Source: an uncultured Clostridium sp.
GTDB lineage: Bacteria; Bacillota_A; Clostridia; TANB77; CAG-508
Assembly: GCA_948466265.1 (NCBI GenBank)
Contig: CAOJZU010000028.1
Coordinates: 1-13,598, forward strand
Length of the DNA: 13,598 nt
Reading direction: 5' to 3'
Shown here: positions 1 through 7,351 of the stretch, in pieces
How positions within the stretch are numbered: position 1 is the stretch's first letter
Layout: every line of letters begins with the position of its first letter
Notes under the pieces: generated by a model
Told to the model about the DNA's origin: nothing
Seen by the model: the letters and a program-made list of their open reading frames with translations, nothing else
The model's database searches: none
Translations under genes and position numbers: made by a program

Positions 1-94
1 TTTCTATTTGATTAAAATTATTTACTTCTCCAACAATAGCAGATACTTTAGAAGTTCCAATATCTAAGCCTACAATTATATCACCTATTGCCAA
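1..94 (-). CDS. ftsA: Cell division protein FtsA, N-terminal fragment
   Basis: This is the first 31 codons of FtsA, the actin-like protein that tethers FtsZ to the membrane; the rest lies beyond the left edge. The visible part carries the phosphate-1 signature VGLDIGTSKVSAIVGEV, which is typical of FtsA. I place the start at the TTG at 92-94, because the strong GGAGG Shine-Dalgarno lies about 8 bases ahead of it. The alternative in-frame ATG at 107-109 sits ahead of that GGAGG and has no ribosome site of its own. The gene follows ylxW-ylxX-sbp as in Bacillus and clostridia, but it is separated from sbp by a strong terminator and has its own sigma-A-type promoter. No CGG codon occurs in the fragment. 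Confidence 0.85.
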   Translation of the reverse strand, partial: MAIGDIIVGLDIGTSKVSAIVGEVNNFNQIE

Positions 95-134
95 CCTTAA
101 CTCCTCCATTTTTTTACATATTTTTCTGTATTTA

Positions 135-163
135 AGAATATAATATTTTAAGAAAAAAGTCAA
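135..163 (-). promoter_or_regulatory. Sigma-A-type promoter of ftsA
   Basis: On the minus strand there is a -35 TTGACT (158-163), a 17-base spacer and a -10 TATTCT (135-140), about 40 bases ahead of the ftsA start. Just upstream (about 168-199) the motif TTACAAAAAT recurs three times with an 11-base period. This could be a phased A-tract UP element or an operator. It places ftsA (and probably ftsZ beyond the edge) under separate control from the sbp operon. Confidence 0.7.
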
Positions 164-215
164 TAGAATTTGTAACATTTTTGTAATATTTTTGTAATCG
201 TTTTGTTATATCCTA

Positions 216-261
216 AAAAAAGAACTAACTACTTAGCTTTTAAAGTAGTTAGTTCTTTTTT
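216..261. terminator. Bidirectional Rho-independent terminator after sbp
   Basis: A perfect 19-bp inverted repeat (216-234 with 243-261) encloses an 8-base loop and has A/T tracts on both sides, so it can end transcripts on either strand. It lies 18 bases past the sbp stop and closes the murA-to-sbp transcription unit before ftsA. Confidence 0.88.
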
Positions 262-278
262 AATATTTTATTAATACA

Positions 279-660
279 TTATTTGTCTATTTTAGGATTT
301 TCAGTGTTTTCTTTTTTTGCCTTATCCCATTTTTCTATATAATGTCTTCTTATTATTGTCAAATTATTAAACATTCTGCTTACAAACACTACTATTGCAG
401 CTAAATATATATCAACATTTAATTTGTTACCTAATAATGTAAGTAAAATTGAAAGTATTGCATTTACAAAAAAACCTGAAACAAATACTTTAAAATTAAA
501 ATTATTTTTTAATGTTGAAGTTATTCCACCAAGAACAGTATCAAGTGCTGCAACTATCGATATTGCTAAATAATCTGTATATATGTATGAAATTGTTGGT
601 GCATTAAGCCCAAGTGCCACTCCCAATAAACATCCGAATTACTATAAATAATATTATCAT
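279..660 (-). CDS. sbp: Small basic protein Sbp (DUF1290), with one CGG +1 shift
   Basis: This is a roughly 126-residue integral membrane protein of the Sbp/DUF1290 family, of unknown molecular role, encoded next to ftsA in Firmicutes. After correction it starts MIILFIVIGCLLGVALGLN, then shows further hydrophobic helices and a basic, Asn/Lys-rich tail. The ATG at 658-660 follows a GGAGGG site that overlaps the ylxX stop 10 bases upstream. The first eight codons lie in one frame, and codon 9 is CGG (634-636). Skipping its C gives GGA (Gly9) and opens the remaining 118 codons. Without the shift, translation ends after about 19 codons. A plain ORF caller would start too late, at the GTG further in, and lose the first transmembrane segment. 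Confidence 0.88.
633..636 (-). other. CGGA +1 shift site, sbp codon 9
   Basis: Context AUU CGG A. Dropping C636 gives AUU GGA (Ile-Gly) and joins the ATG-containing frame to the rest of Sbp. Confidence 0.85.
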
Positions 661-670
661 AATTTCCCTC

Positions 671-1352
671 CTACTTTTTTTCGTAATCTAGTGTTATGTT
701 TCCACTATATTTACTTATATTTACACTGCCAGTCTGTATATTAATAGAATAAAAGTTGTCATATGTATCTACATACCCACCCTTTATGCTAAGAGCACTT
801 TGAAGTTTATTTGTATCCCCTATTGCTTTGATAGTAAATGGCGATGTTGTTCTTTCTCCATTTATATATATAAAATTCCATGCATCTGCTAAATCTGACA
901 TTGCAATTATTCTTTGGTCGTTTATTGAAATTGCTTCTGCTCCCGCATAAATTAATTCATTGATAAGTACAAGAAGATCCGAATATCCGTGCATCGTAGT
1001 CTTCTCTTTCTTCCATAGTTATAGTAATACCTTCTCCTGTTACATTTGTTTTTCCAAGTTTCATATTAGCATCTTCAATTTCTTTTTCTAAAAGGGCAAT
1101 TGTTGTTTCCTCTGATTTTTCATTTTGCTTATATTCATCTATTTTCCCTTGAATTTCTTTTAGTTCTTCTTCAATTTCGCTATAATTTGTTTTATAATTT
1201 GCAAGTGTCTCTTTAAGTTCTGTTTCTCTCATAAATTCAATTCCTTCTGTGTCTGTTTCACTAACGGCTCTAAGTTGTATAAACATTACATATACTAAAA
1301 TCAAACTCATAAGACCTATTGTTGTATACATTATAATTTTACTCTTATTCAA
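671..1352 (-). CDS. ylxX: DUF881 membrane protein YlxX, with one CGG +1 shift
   Basis: This is a DUF881 protein of about 226 residues, the second of two tandem paralogues (ylxW/ylxX in Bacillus). An N-terminal transmembrane helix (about residues 7-27) is followed by a Glu/Lys-rich coiled coil (about 45-100) and the DUF881 domain with the motif INELIYAGAEAISINDQRI. It probably acts with the division machinery, but no biochemical role is established. Translation starts at TTG (1350-1352), with GGAAGTGAT upstream, 30 bases after the ylxW stop. The N- and C-terminal halves lie in different frames. They join at codon 122, CGG (987-989), where omitting C989 gives Ala-Gly-Tyr-Ser-Asp. A second CGG nearby (979-981) lies across TCG|GAT, out of frame, and needs no correction, which makes it a useful internal control. 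Confidence 0.87.
986..989 (-). other. CGGA +1 shift site, ylxX codon 122
   Basis: Context GCA CGG A. Dropping C989 gives GCA GGA (Ala-Gly) and fuses the coiled-coil half to the C-terminal half of the DUF881 domain. Confidence 0.87.
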
Positions 1353-1382
1353 TATATATCACTTCCTATTCTTAAGATAGTA

Positions 1383-2106
1383 TTATTTGGCAATTTTTAT
1401 ATATTTAGGACTATTAACTCCTGTATACTTTTCAATTTTTAGATTATTTGATTCATCAAAAGTCGCATTAATTCCTTGGTCTTCCATTATTGATAAGTAT
1501 CCTCCGTGGTCTTTTTATTCCTCGCAAGCTGTATATATTTCCTATCGCTTTAATTTCAAATGGTGAATTTACTTTTACTCCATTTATTGTAACTATTGCA
1601 CCTTCACAATTAATTGCTGTTGTTCCAACTATTCTTTGTCCATTTACTGATATTGCTTCTGCTCCTGCATTTTTTAACTCGTTTATTATTTGCCTTAAAT
1701 CCCCATCATGTACTAATGCTTCGTTCAAATCTATACCTAAATCTTTCGTATACAGCGCTTCATTATCTTTAAGAGTCAAAATAATTCCACTTCCTGTAAT
1801 TTCTGTAATTCCTAAAAGTTTATTTGCTTCATTCAATTCATTTTGAAGTTCCCTTAATCTACCATTTTCTTTAGTAGATTCTTGTCTTGAATTTTCTAAT
1901 TCTTTTTCCTTTTCTTCTAATTCCTTATATATTCTTTCGTAATTTTCCTTCCATACTAGCACTTGTTCTTTTAATTCACTTTGTGCGTAAGTACTTCCAA
2001 CTATTTTCTTTGCTTCTTCTATAGTATTTAATTGGATAACTATTGTACTTGTTAAAATTGCACACATAAATCCAATTGCAATTCCTATTTTTGTCTTTTT
2101 ATTCAT
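1383..2106 (-). CDS. ylxW: DUF881 membrane protein YlxW, with one CGG +1 shift
   Basis: This is the first DUF881 paralogue (about 240 residues), related to its neighbour ylxX. It has a transmembrane helix at about residues 7-26, a long coiled coil (about 40-100), then the DUF881 domain containing IINELKNAGAEAISVNGQRI. I start it at the ATG at 2104-2106 (MNKKTKIG), preceded by AAAAGGAG. An upstream in-frame ATG at 2178 would add 24 residues, but they are read from a repeat element and are probably not translated. Codon 201 is CGG (1504-1506). Skipping C1506 gives Pro-Gly-Gly-Tyr and extends the protein 40 residues past the shift to the stop at 1383. Upstream, codon CGA followed by GGA (Arg-Gly) is read normally, so the effect is specific to CGG. 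Confidence 0.87.
1503..1506 (-). other. CGGA +1 shift site, ylxW codon 201
   Basis: Context CCA CGG A GGA. Dropping C1506 gives Pro-Gly-Gly. The ylxX paralogue has the matching Gly-Gly-Tyr, encoded without a shift. Confidence 0.88.
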
Positions 2107-2125
2107 TATTCTTAAGTCATCTCCT

Positions 2126-2188
2126 TTTTTATTATGTAGGAAATTACTATCTTTAATAGCATATTTCCAAAATAACAATGTTAAGTTA
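2126..2188 (-). repeat. 63-bp hairpin repeat, copy A (upstream of ylxW)
   Basis: This matches copy B (12492-12554). The left 22 bases (2126-2147) are identical, the right 25 bases (2164-2188) match at 22 positions, and the 16 central bases match at only about 7. As minus-strand RNA the flanks can pair: UUAUU with AAUAA, and GGAAAU with AUUUCC. The divergent centre forms its own short stem (CUAU/AUAG). It ends 19 bases before the ylxW start codon. No transposase or terminal duplication is visible. Confidence 0.65.
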
Positions 2189-2250
2189 CATTAGATTGTG
2201 CATATTTGTAGAGCAAAATTTTTCACTTGGCAATCCTATTTTTCATACTT

Positions 2251-3162
2251 TTATGCATTTGGTGCAAAATATACATCTTTTGCATTTAAATAGACTGTCC
2301 CCTTTTCTTCTTTATGTCCCTCTATAAACATCTTTATCCATGCCATCTTAGCACTTAGATCAGATATATCACCTAGCATTATTTTTTTGTCTTCTTCTGT
2401 AAATTCTAATATATAATTATCTTTATCCGAAATATCTATACTACTTAACTTTGCATTGATCATATTATTTTTAATGGCATTCATTATTTTTATTAGATCG
2501 TTAAATTTGTCAAATTCTTTTTGACTTATTCTGCCACCTATTTCTATTGAATCTAGTTCTTCAGAAATACCATTAATCTGAGGCATATCTACAGATGATA
2601 AACTTATATTTAGCACATATCCCCTTTTATCTAAGTAAAAATACCTTCCATTTGATTCTGCTATGTAACAAGCTTGTCTTTCTTCTACAACTATTTCTAC
2701 TTTATTTGGATATACAGAATTTATTTGTACTGCTTCAACATAAGCTTGTTTTGTTATTTCTTCTATTGCTACTGATTTATTAATTTTAAATATATTTTCT
2801 CCAATTTCTATTCCTGACATTGCAATATATACACTGCTTGGTATTTCTTTTGCACCCACAACCGAAATATCCTTTATATTGAAAACTGGAGATACAAACA
2901 AAAAGAGTACTATGCAAGTAAAAACTCCAACTATTATCACTAATTTTAATAATATTTTAAGTATTTTCTTTATATTACTTTTTCTTTTTTTCTTTTTCTG
3001 CATCTTTCTTTTTTTTGTTTCTGGTTTAGATTTTTTCGTGACTTTTTGCTTTTTTTTATTAATATTTTTTGGAGGGTTGTCCTTTTGTTTTTTCGTATTA
3101 TAGCCTATTATTATTTCATTATCTATATCATATTTAGTTTTTTTTGTTGTTTTCATAGGCAT
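2251..3162 (-). CDS. ftsQ: Cell division protein FtsQ/DivIB
   Basis: This is a 303-residue bitopic division protein that bridges septal peptidoglycan synthases in the divisome. A very Lys-rich cytoplasmic tail (residues 1-66) precedes one transmembrane helix (about 69-91). A POTRA domain follows (about 94-163, opening FNIKDISVVGAKEIPSSVY), then the beta domain with ESNGRYFYLDKRGYVL. The start follows AAGGAGG by 5 bases. It lies downstream of murA and upstream of ylxW, as in other Firmicutes. It has no in-frame CGG; the two CGG trinucleotides inside it (2427-2429 and 2862-2864) span TCG|GAT and TCG|GTT, and the gene is intact. A long basic tail is common in clostridial DivIB. Confidence 0.92.
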   Translation of the reverse strand: MPMKTTKKTKYDIDNEIIIGYNTKKQKDNPPKNINKKKQKVTKKSKPETKKRKMQKKKKRKSNIKKILKILLKLVIIVGVFTCIVLFLFVSPVFNIKDISVVGAKEIPSSVYIAMSGIEIGENIFKINKSVAIEEITKQAYVEAVQINSVYPNKVEIVVEERQACYIAESNGRYFYLDKRGYVLNISLSSVDMPQINGISEELDSIEIGGRISQKEFDKFNDLIKIMNAIKNNMINAKLSSIDISDKDNYILEFTEEDKKIMLGDISDLSAKMAWIKMFIEGHKEEKGTVYLNAKDVYFAPNA

Positions 3163-3187
3163 ACTTACCTCCTTCCTTCTTCTGTTT

Positions 3188-3210
3188 GTAGGGAGAATAT
3201 TTCTCCCTAC
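3188..3210. other. Intercistronic hairpin between murA and ftsQ
   Basis: A perfect 10-bp inverted repeat (3188-3197 with 3201-3210) with a 3-base loop begins 7 bases after the murA stop. On the transcribed strand it is followed by a purine-rich stretch with the ftsQ ribosome site rather than a U tract. An mRNA processing or stability hairpin is therefore more likely than a strong terminator. Confidence 0.6.
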
Positions 3211-3217
3211 TATATTT

Positions 3218-4473
3218 TCAAGTATCTATTAAACTTATTTTTGCACCTAGTGAATTTAATTTTTTATCTAAATCTTCATATCCTCTAAGTATATATTTTA
3301 TATTACTAATCTTTGTCTTACCTTTTGCAAAGAGTCCTGCAAGTACCAAACTTGCTCCTCCTCTTAAATCTTCTGCTTCAACATTTGCTCCATAAAGCTT
3401 TCTTGTTCCTTTTATTATACAAATCTTCCCTTCTATTGTAATTTTTGCACCCATTTTTCTAAGCTCATTTACATATCTATATCTATTTTCAAATATGTTT
3501 TCTACTATCACTGACGTCCCTTTTGCTAAACACAGCATTCCTCCAAATACTGATTGCATATCTGTTGGAAATCCTGGATATGGCATTGTTTTTATTTCTA
3601 TACTATTTAATTTCTTTGGTGCTTCTAACAAAATTGAATCTTTTTTTATATCTAAAATGCATCCACAAGCTTCTAATTTATGCAATACAGGTGTTAGATG
3701 CTCTGGTACTACTTTATTTAATGTAACTTTTCCACCACATCCAGCAACTGCACAAAGAAGAGTTCCTGCCTCTATTCTGTCTGGCATTATATTATAGCTA
3801 ACATCTTTTAAACTTTTAACTCCTGTAATTGTTATAATATTGCTCCCTGCTCCTTCAATTTTTGCCCCCATTCTATTTAAGAAATTTTGAAGGTCAACAA
3901 TTTCTGGTTCGGCTGCTGCATTTATTATTTTTGTCTTCCCTCTTCCGAAGTACTGAAACAAGCATAATATTTTCTGTTGCTCCAACACTTGGAAAATCAA
4001 GATGTATATTTGTTCCGATAATATCTTCTGTATGACAAGTTATAAATCCTGATTCTTCTTTAATATTAATTCCGAGTTCCTTGAAAGCTTTTAAATGCAA
4101 ATCAATTGGTCTTGCTCCTATATCGCAACCTCCGTGGATATGAAAATTTGGCCTTTTTCATTCTACCAATAAGTGCTCCTACCATTATAACAGAAGACCT
4201 CATCTGCCTCATAAGCTCATCTGGAATCTCATTTGAAATTAAATCTTTAGAATTAATTATTATTTTACCATTATTTCGCTTTACTTTGCAACCTAATTTT
4301 TTAAGTATTTCAAACATCATTTGCGTATCATGTATGTTTGGTACATTATATAGTTTGGTAATCCCGCCGTTTAGAATGGATGCAGCAATTATTGGAAGTG
4401 ATGCATTTTTTGACCCAGATGCATATGTTTCTCCTTCCAATCTTCTACCTCCATTTATTATGTAATTTAGCAT
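3218..4473 (-). CDS. murA: UDP-GlcNAc 1-carboxyvinyltransferase MurA, with two CGG +1 shifts
   Basis: MurA transfers enolpyruvate from PEP to UDP-GlcNAc, the first committed step of peptidoglycan synthesis, in the cytosol. With two single-base skips the gene encodes 417 residues, the normal family length. Lys22-Asn23 lie in GSKNASLP and the catalytic Cys is at 116 in PGGCDIGARPIDLH. The C-terminal half has RIEAGT and MPYPGFPTDMQ. The shifts are at codon 114 (CGG 4132-4134), two residues before the catalytic Cys, and codon 176 (CGG 3945-3947, Val-Leu-Gly-Arg-Gly). Four further CGG trinucleotides lie out of frame (4015, 4072, 4364, 4367) and read normally. The ATG at 4471-4473 follows AAAGGA. 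A weak promoter may lie in 4474-4560. Such conservation at active-site positions argues against a pseudogene. Confidence 0.92.
3944..3947 (-). other. CGGA +1 shift site, murA codon 176
   Basis: Context CUU CGG A. Dropping C3947 gives CUU GGA (Leu-Gly) and joins the segment ending in SVGATENIMLVSVL to GRGKTKIINAAAEPEIV, a continuous MurA core. Confidence 0.9.
4131..4134 (-). other. CGGA +1 shift site, murA codon 114
   Basis: Context CCA CGG A GGU UGC. Dropping C4134 gives Pro-Gly-Gly-Cys, the catalytic-loop motif of MurA. Without the shift the protein ends 11 codons later, with no active site. Confidence 0.93.
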
Positions 4474-4561
4474 TTTTTATCAATCCTTTCACCTTTTTGT
4501 TTTGCTATATATTATGTTTTCTTTACGTAAAAAGTGAAAGATAATTATTTTATGCACTAAA

Positions 4562-4602
4562 ATAGGCTTATAATAACTTTAATCTAGTTATTATAAGCCT
4601 AT
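4562..4602. terminator. Bidirectional terminator after the cohesin-like gene
   Basis: A perfect 17-bp inverted repeat (4562-4578 with 4586-4602) with a 7-base loop lies 18 bases past the stop of the 4621-5274 gene. A short U tract follows on the minus strand and a longer one on the plus strand. It separates that gene from murA. Confidence 0.85.
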
Positions 4603-4620
4603 AATTTTTTATTTTACATT

Positions 4621-5274
4621 TTATATTTTTTTCATTTTAATAAAGCATGCTACACCTAAAGTAAGTACTATTCCCCCTATAACTAATGCCGCACCTTCTT
4701 TTGCTCCTGCTTGAGGTAATTTACCTTTATATGTATTAGATGTATCTTTATTTGGAACTTTTGTTGAAGTATCTGTTTGTCCTTGATTAGAACTTGCCTC
4801 TTTTACCCTAATATTTTTAGATACAACTGCTATTTCTAATGGTGTTGTTACGTCTGAAATACTAATATCTTTAAGTGATACTGTCAAATCTTTTTTAGCA
4901 TTTTCTTTTACTTTAAAAGTAATTTTAAGAATTGTTTCATCATTTTTTGCAAGCCCATTTTTATCTATTACAAGTTTTCCATTTGATTCATTGTAAGATA
5001 AATCTTTAACTGGAGTCATCCAATTATTTTGCCCTTCCATCTTTTTTAATTCTAAACTATCTTTGTCATAATCTAGAGTTCCTTGCAAAGCTATTATTCC
5101 ACGTTCAGATTTTATCCCTGAGATATTTACATTTAATGTAAATTCTTCACCTTTTTCAAATTCTGATTTTGCAGATTCTATGCTAACATGACATTCTGGA
5201 GCTGCATATACAGTACTTGATAAACATACTAGTATCATTATTATAACTAAAGCTATACATGTTAATTTCTTCAT
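4621..5274 (-). CDS. Secreted cohesin-like protein with LPXTG-like anchor
   Basis: This is a 217-residue surface protein. A signal peptide (residues 1-24, cleavage near VYA-AP) leads into a beta-sandwich domain (about 28-155) whose pattern resembles cohesin domains: FEKGEEFTLNVNISG, then LQGTLDYDKDSLEL, then a late TILKITFKVKENA strand. A Thr/Ser/Lys linker follows, then LPQAG at 186-190, a hydrophobic helix and a basic KMKK tail. This is a sortase-signal layout with Ala in place of the usual Thr. The start follows AAAGGAGG by 6 bases. It is a single-gene unit with its own promoter and terminator. Whether it binds a dockerin partner or has simply reused the fold cannot be told here. One CGG (4689-4691) lies across GCG|GCA, out of frame. 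Confidence 0.8.
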   Translation of the reverse strand: MKKLTCIALVIIMILVCLSSTVYAAPECHVSIESAKSEFEKGEEFTLNVNISGIKSERGIIALQGTLDYDKDSLELKKMEGQNNWMTPVKDLSYNESNGKLVIDKNGLAKNDETILKITFKVKENAKKDLTVSLKDISISDVTTPLEIAVVSKNIRVKEASSNQGQTDTSTKVPNKDTSNTYKGKLPQAGAKEGAALVIGGIVLTLGVACFIKMKKI

Positions 5275-5318
5275 GATTTCCTCCTTTGATTAATTATTAA
5301 AGTTTATTATTTATATAT

Positions 5319-5347
5319 ATTATAACAATTTTATATCCCTCATACAA
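5319..5347 (-). promoter_or_regulatory. Sigma-A-type promoter of the cohesin-like gene
   Basis: On the minus strand there is a -35 TTGTAT (5342-5347), a 17-base spacer and a consensus -10 TATAAT (5319-5324), about 45 bases ahead of the start codon. Confidence 0.72.
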
Positions 5348-5399
5348 GTACTTTTCATATTAAATTTATGTTACAAATATTTTAATTTTATATTACATT

Positions 5400-6520
5400 C
5401 TAGGTCTCTTTTACTCTTTCTTTATACTTTATAAAATCATTAATTATTAACTTTATGACTGCAACAATTGGTACAGCTAAAAACATTCCCATTATTCCAA
5501 AATACGCACCAATTAATGTTACTGAAAAAATTATAAGTATAGGACTTATTTCAAGTGAGTTTCCTATTATTTTTGGATTTATGATATTCGCATCAATTTG
5601 CTGTAAGATTATAACAACAATTGCCATCCAAATTGTTTGTGTTATTCCTCCGAGTAAATATTGTAATTATAATTGCTAAAGCAATTGCAATTATCGCTCC
5701 TAAATATGGTATTAAATTAAATAGTCCTATAATAAATCCAAGTAATATAGCATATTTTACCCCAAGTATAGACATAGCAATACTTGTTAAAACCCCAACA
5801 ATTGCTGCATCTAATATTTGACTTGATATAAATCTAAAGAATATTTCATTTGATTCTCTAAAATATTTTCCAATTGTTTTATATGTGTTATTTGCAAATA
5901 TTGCACTGCATAATCTTCTCGCAAATTTTATGATTTCTCCTCTTTCAGCAAGTATATACATTGATACTACTATAGTAACAAATATATTAAATATTGTAGT
6001 TCCAACACCTATTATTCCTTTTGCATATTCTGTTATTCTCTCTAAGCTTATAAATTCCTCTAAATTTATAGATGACATATTACCTATTATAGCTTCAAAA
6101 TCAACCCCACTTAATATCGAATCCTCTTGAATATTTTTCAATGCTTCTATCATACTATTATAATAACCGAGGAATCGCAGACACAAGATCTACTAAGCTT
6201 TCATATACTGTCGGCACTATAAATTTTATAATAATAGTTATAAGAACAATTACAATTATATATACTGTAAATATTGCAAGCCACCTTGCTCTTTTTTTTA
6301 CAAATTTAGGCCTTGCCTTTTCATAAATTTTTTCTATTTTCATGCAAGGTAAATAAAGCAAATATGCTGTAAGAATTGCCATAATAAATGGCATAAGTAT
6401 TGAAATCAGATTACTTATCCAGTTTGTTATTTCCCCAAAATTATCTAGTAATTTATAAACTACTATAACAAAAAAAGCAAATACAAACCAAGATAACCAT
6501 TTTTTTATATCCTTTTTCAT
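5400..6520 (-). CDS. AI-2E family transporter (UPF0118 permease), with two CGG +1 shifts
   Basis: After two single-base skips this is a 372-residue polytopic membrane protein of the AI-2E transporter family (PF01594). Members are exporters or ion antiporters, and the substrate cannot be told from sequence. N-terminal helices (about 10-28, 38-56 and 78-100) precede a soluble segment. The conserved C-terminal half follows, with GLFNLIPYLGAIIAI and QQIDANIINPKIIG, both family hallmarks. The shifts lie at codon 118 (CGG 6167-6169, Ile-Pro-Gly-Tyr) and codon 290 (CGG 5650-5652, Thr-Gly-Gly-Ile). The second falls just before the conserved block, so it is needed for function. The start follows GGAGGG, 19 bases after the xth stop, so the two are probably co-transcribed. 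Confidence 0.88.
5649..5652 (-). other. CGGA +1 shift site, AI-2E permease codon 290
   Basis: Context ACU CGG A GGA. Dropping C5652 gives Thr-Gly-Gly and continues into TQTIWMAIVVIILQQIDANI, the conserved family block. Confidence 0.88.
6166..6169 (-). other. CGGU +1 shift site, AI-2E permease codon 118
   Basis: Context CCU CGG U. Dropping C6169 gives Pro-Gly (GGU). This is one of two sites where the fourth base is U rather than A. Confidence 0.87.
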
Positions 6521-6539
6521 CTTTTTACACCCTCCAAAA

Positions 6540-7298
6540 CTATATATTTATATCTAGTTCTACTGGACAATGGTCACTGCCCATAATACTATCATGAATA
6601 ATCGCATCTTTTATTTTACTTTTTAAAACTTCAGATACTATAAAATAATCAATTCTCCATCCTATATTTCTTGCTCTTGAATTTGCCATATATGACCACC
6701 AAGTATAACTATCCTCTTTATTTGGATACAAATATCTAAAAGTATCAACAAATCCAGAGCCTAAAAGGCTTGTCATTTTTTCTCTTTCTTCATCAGTAAA
6801 TCCAGCATTTCTCCTATTCTGTTTCGGATTTTTAAGGTCTATTTCTTTATGTGCTACATTTAAATCACCACAAAGTATAACTTCTTTTTTCTTATTAAGG
6901 TTTACTAAATAACTTCTAAAGTCGTCTTCCCAATCCTGTCTATACCCTAATCTTTCAAGCTCTCTTTTTGAATTTGGAGTGTAACAATTAATTAGATAGA
7001 ATCTTTCAAATTCTAAAGTAATTACCCTTCCCTCCTTATCATGTTCTTCTTTTCCTATACCAAATGATACAGTAATTGGATCTATTTTTGTAAATATTGC
7101 TGTACCTGAATATCCTTTTTTTTCTGCACTATTAAAAAAACTAAAATATCCATCTGCAAAGTCAATTTCTGCTTGTCCTTCTTGCATTTTAGTTTCTTGG
7201 ATGCAAAATATATCTGCATCTATTTTTTTAAAAAATTCTTTAAAGCCTTTATTTAATACAGCCCTTAGTCCATTTACATTCCACGAAATTATTTTCAT
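6540..7298 (-). CDS. xth: Exodeoxyribonuclease III (AP endonuclease)
   Basis: This is a 252-residue exonuclease III of the EEP superfamily. It acts in base-excision repair by cutting DNA 5' of abasic sites and removing 3' blocking groups. Landmarks are Asn7 in MKIISWNVNGLR, Glu35 in the metal-binding IQETK, the GDLNVAHKEID block with Asp145/Asn147, NIGWRIDYF (about 211-219) and the terminal GSDHCPV with Asp242-His243. Length and ends match the family. The start follows AAGGG by about 8 bases. It lies just past the terminator of the 3D-domain gene, with only 25 bases between, so it probably relies on read-through or on a promoter inside that gene. It contains no CGG at all. Confidence 0.95.
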   Translation of the reverse strand: MKIISWNVNGLRAVLNKGFKEFFKKIDADIFCIQETKMQEGQAEIDFADGYFSFFNSAEKKGYSGTAIFTKIDPITVSFGIGKEEHDKEGRVITLEFERFYLINCYTPNSKRELERLGYRQDWEDDFRSYLVNLNKKKEVILCGDLNVAHKEIDLKNPKQNRRNAGFTDEEREKMTSLLGSGFVDTFRYLYPNKEDSYTWWSYMANSRARNIGWRIDYFIVSEVLKSKIKDAIIHDSIMGSDHCPVELDINI

Positions 7299-7323
7299 TA
7301 TCTTTTCCCTTCTAAATAAAAAT

Positions 7324-7346
7324 GAAGGCAGTTTTACGCTGCCCTC
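7324..7346 (-). terminator. Terminator after the G5/3D-domain gene
   Basis: An 8-bp stem (7324-7331 with 7339-7346, one G-U pair on the minus strand) has a 7-base loop and is followed on the minus strand by a T-rich run. It begins 5 bases past the stop codon. It is moderately strong and may be leaky towards xth. Confidence 0.75.
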
Positions 7347-7351
7347 TTAAG

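Noticed and set aside
2107..2178. 24-residue N-terminal extension of YlxW from the ATG at 2178
   Set aside because: It is read from the hairpin repeat. The ribosome site and the typical membrane start MNKKTKIG lie at 2106.
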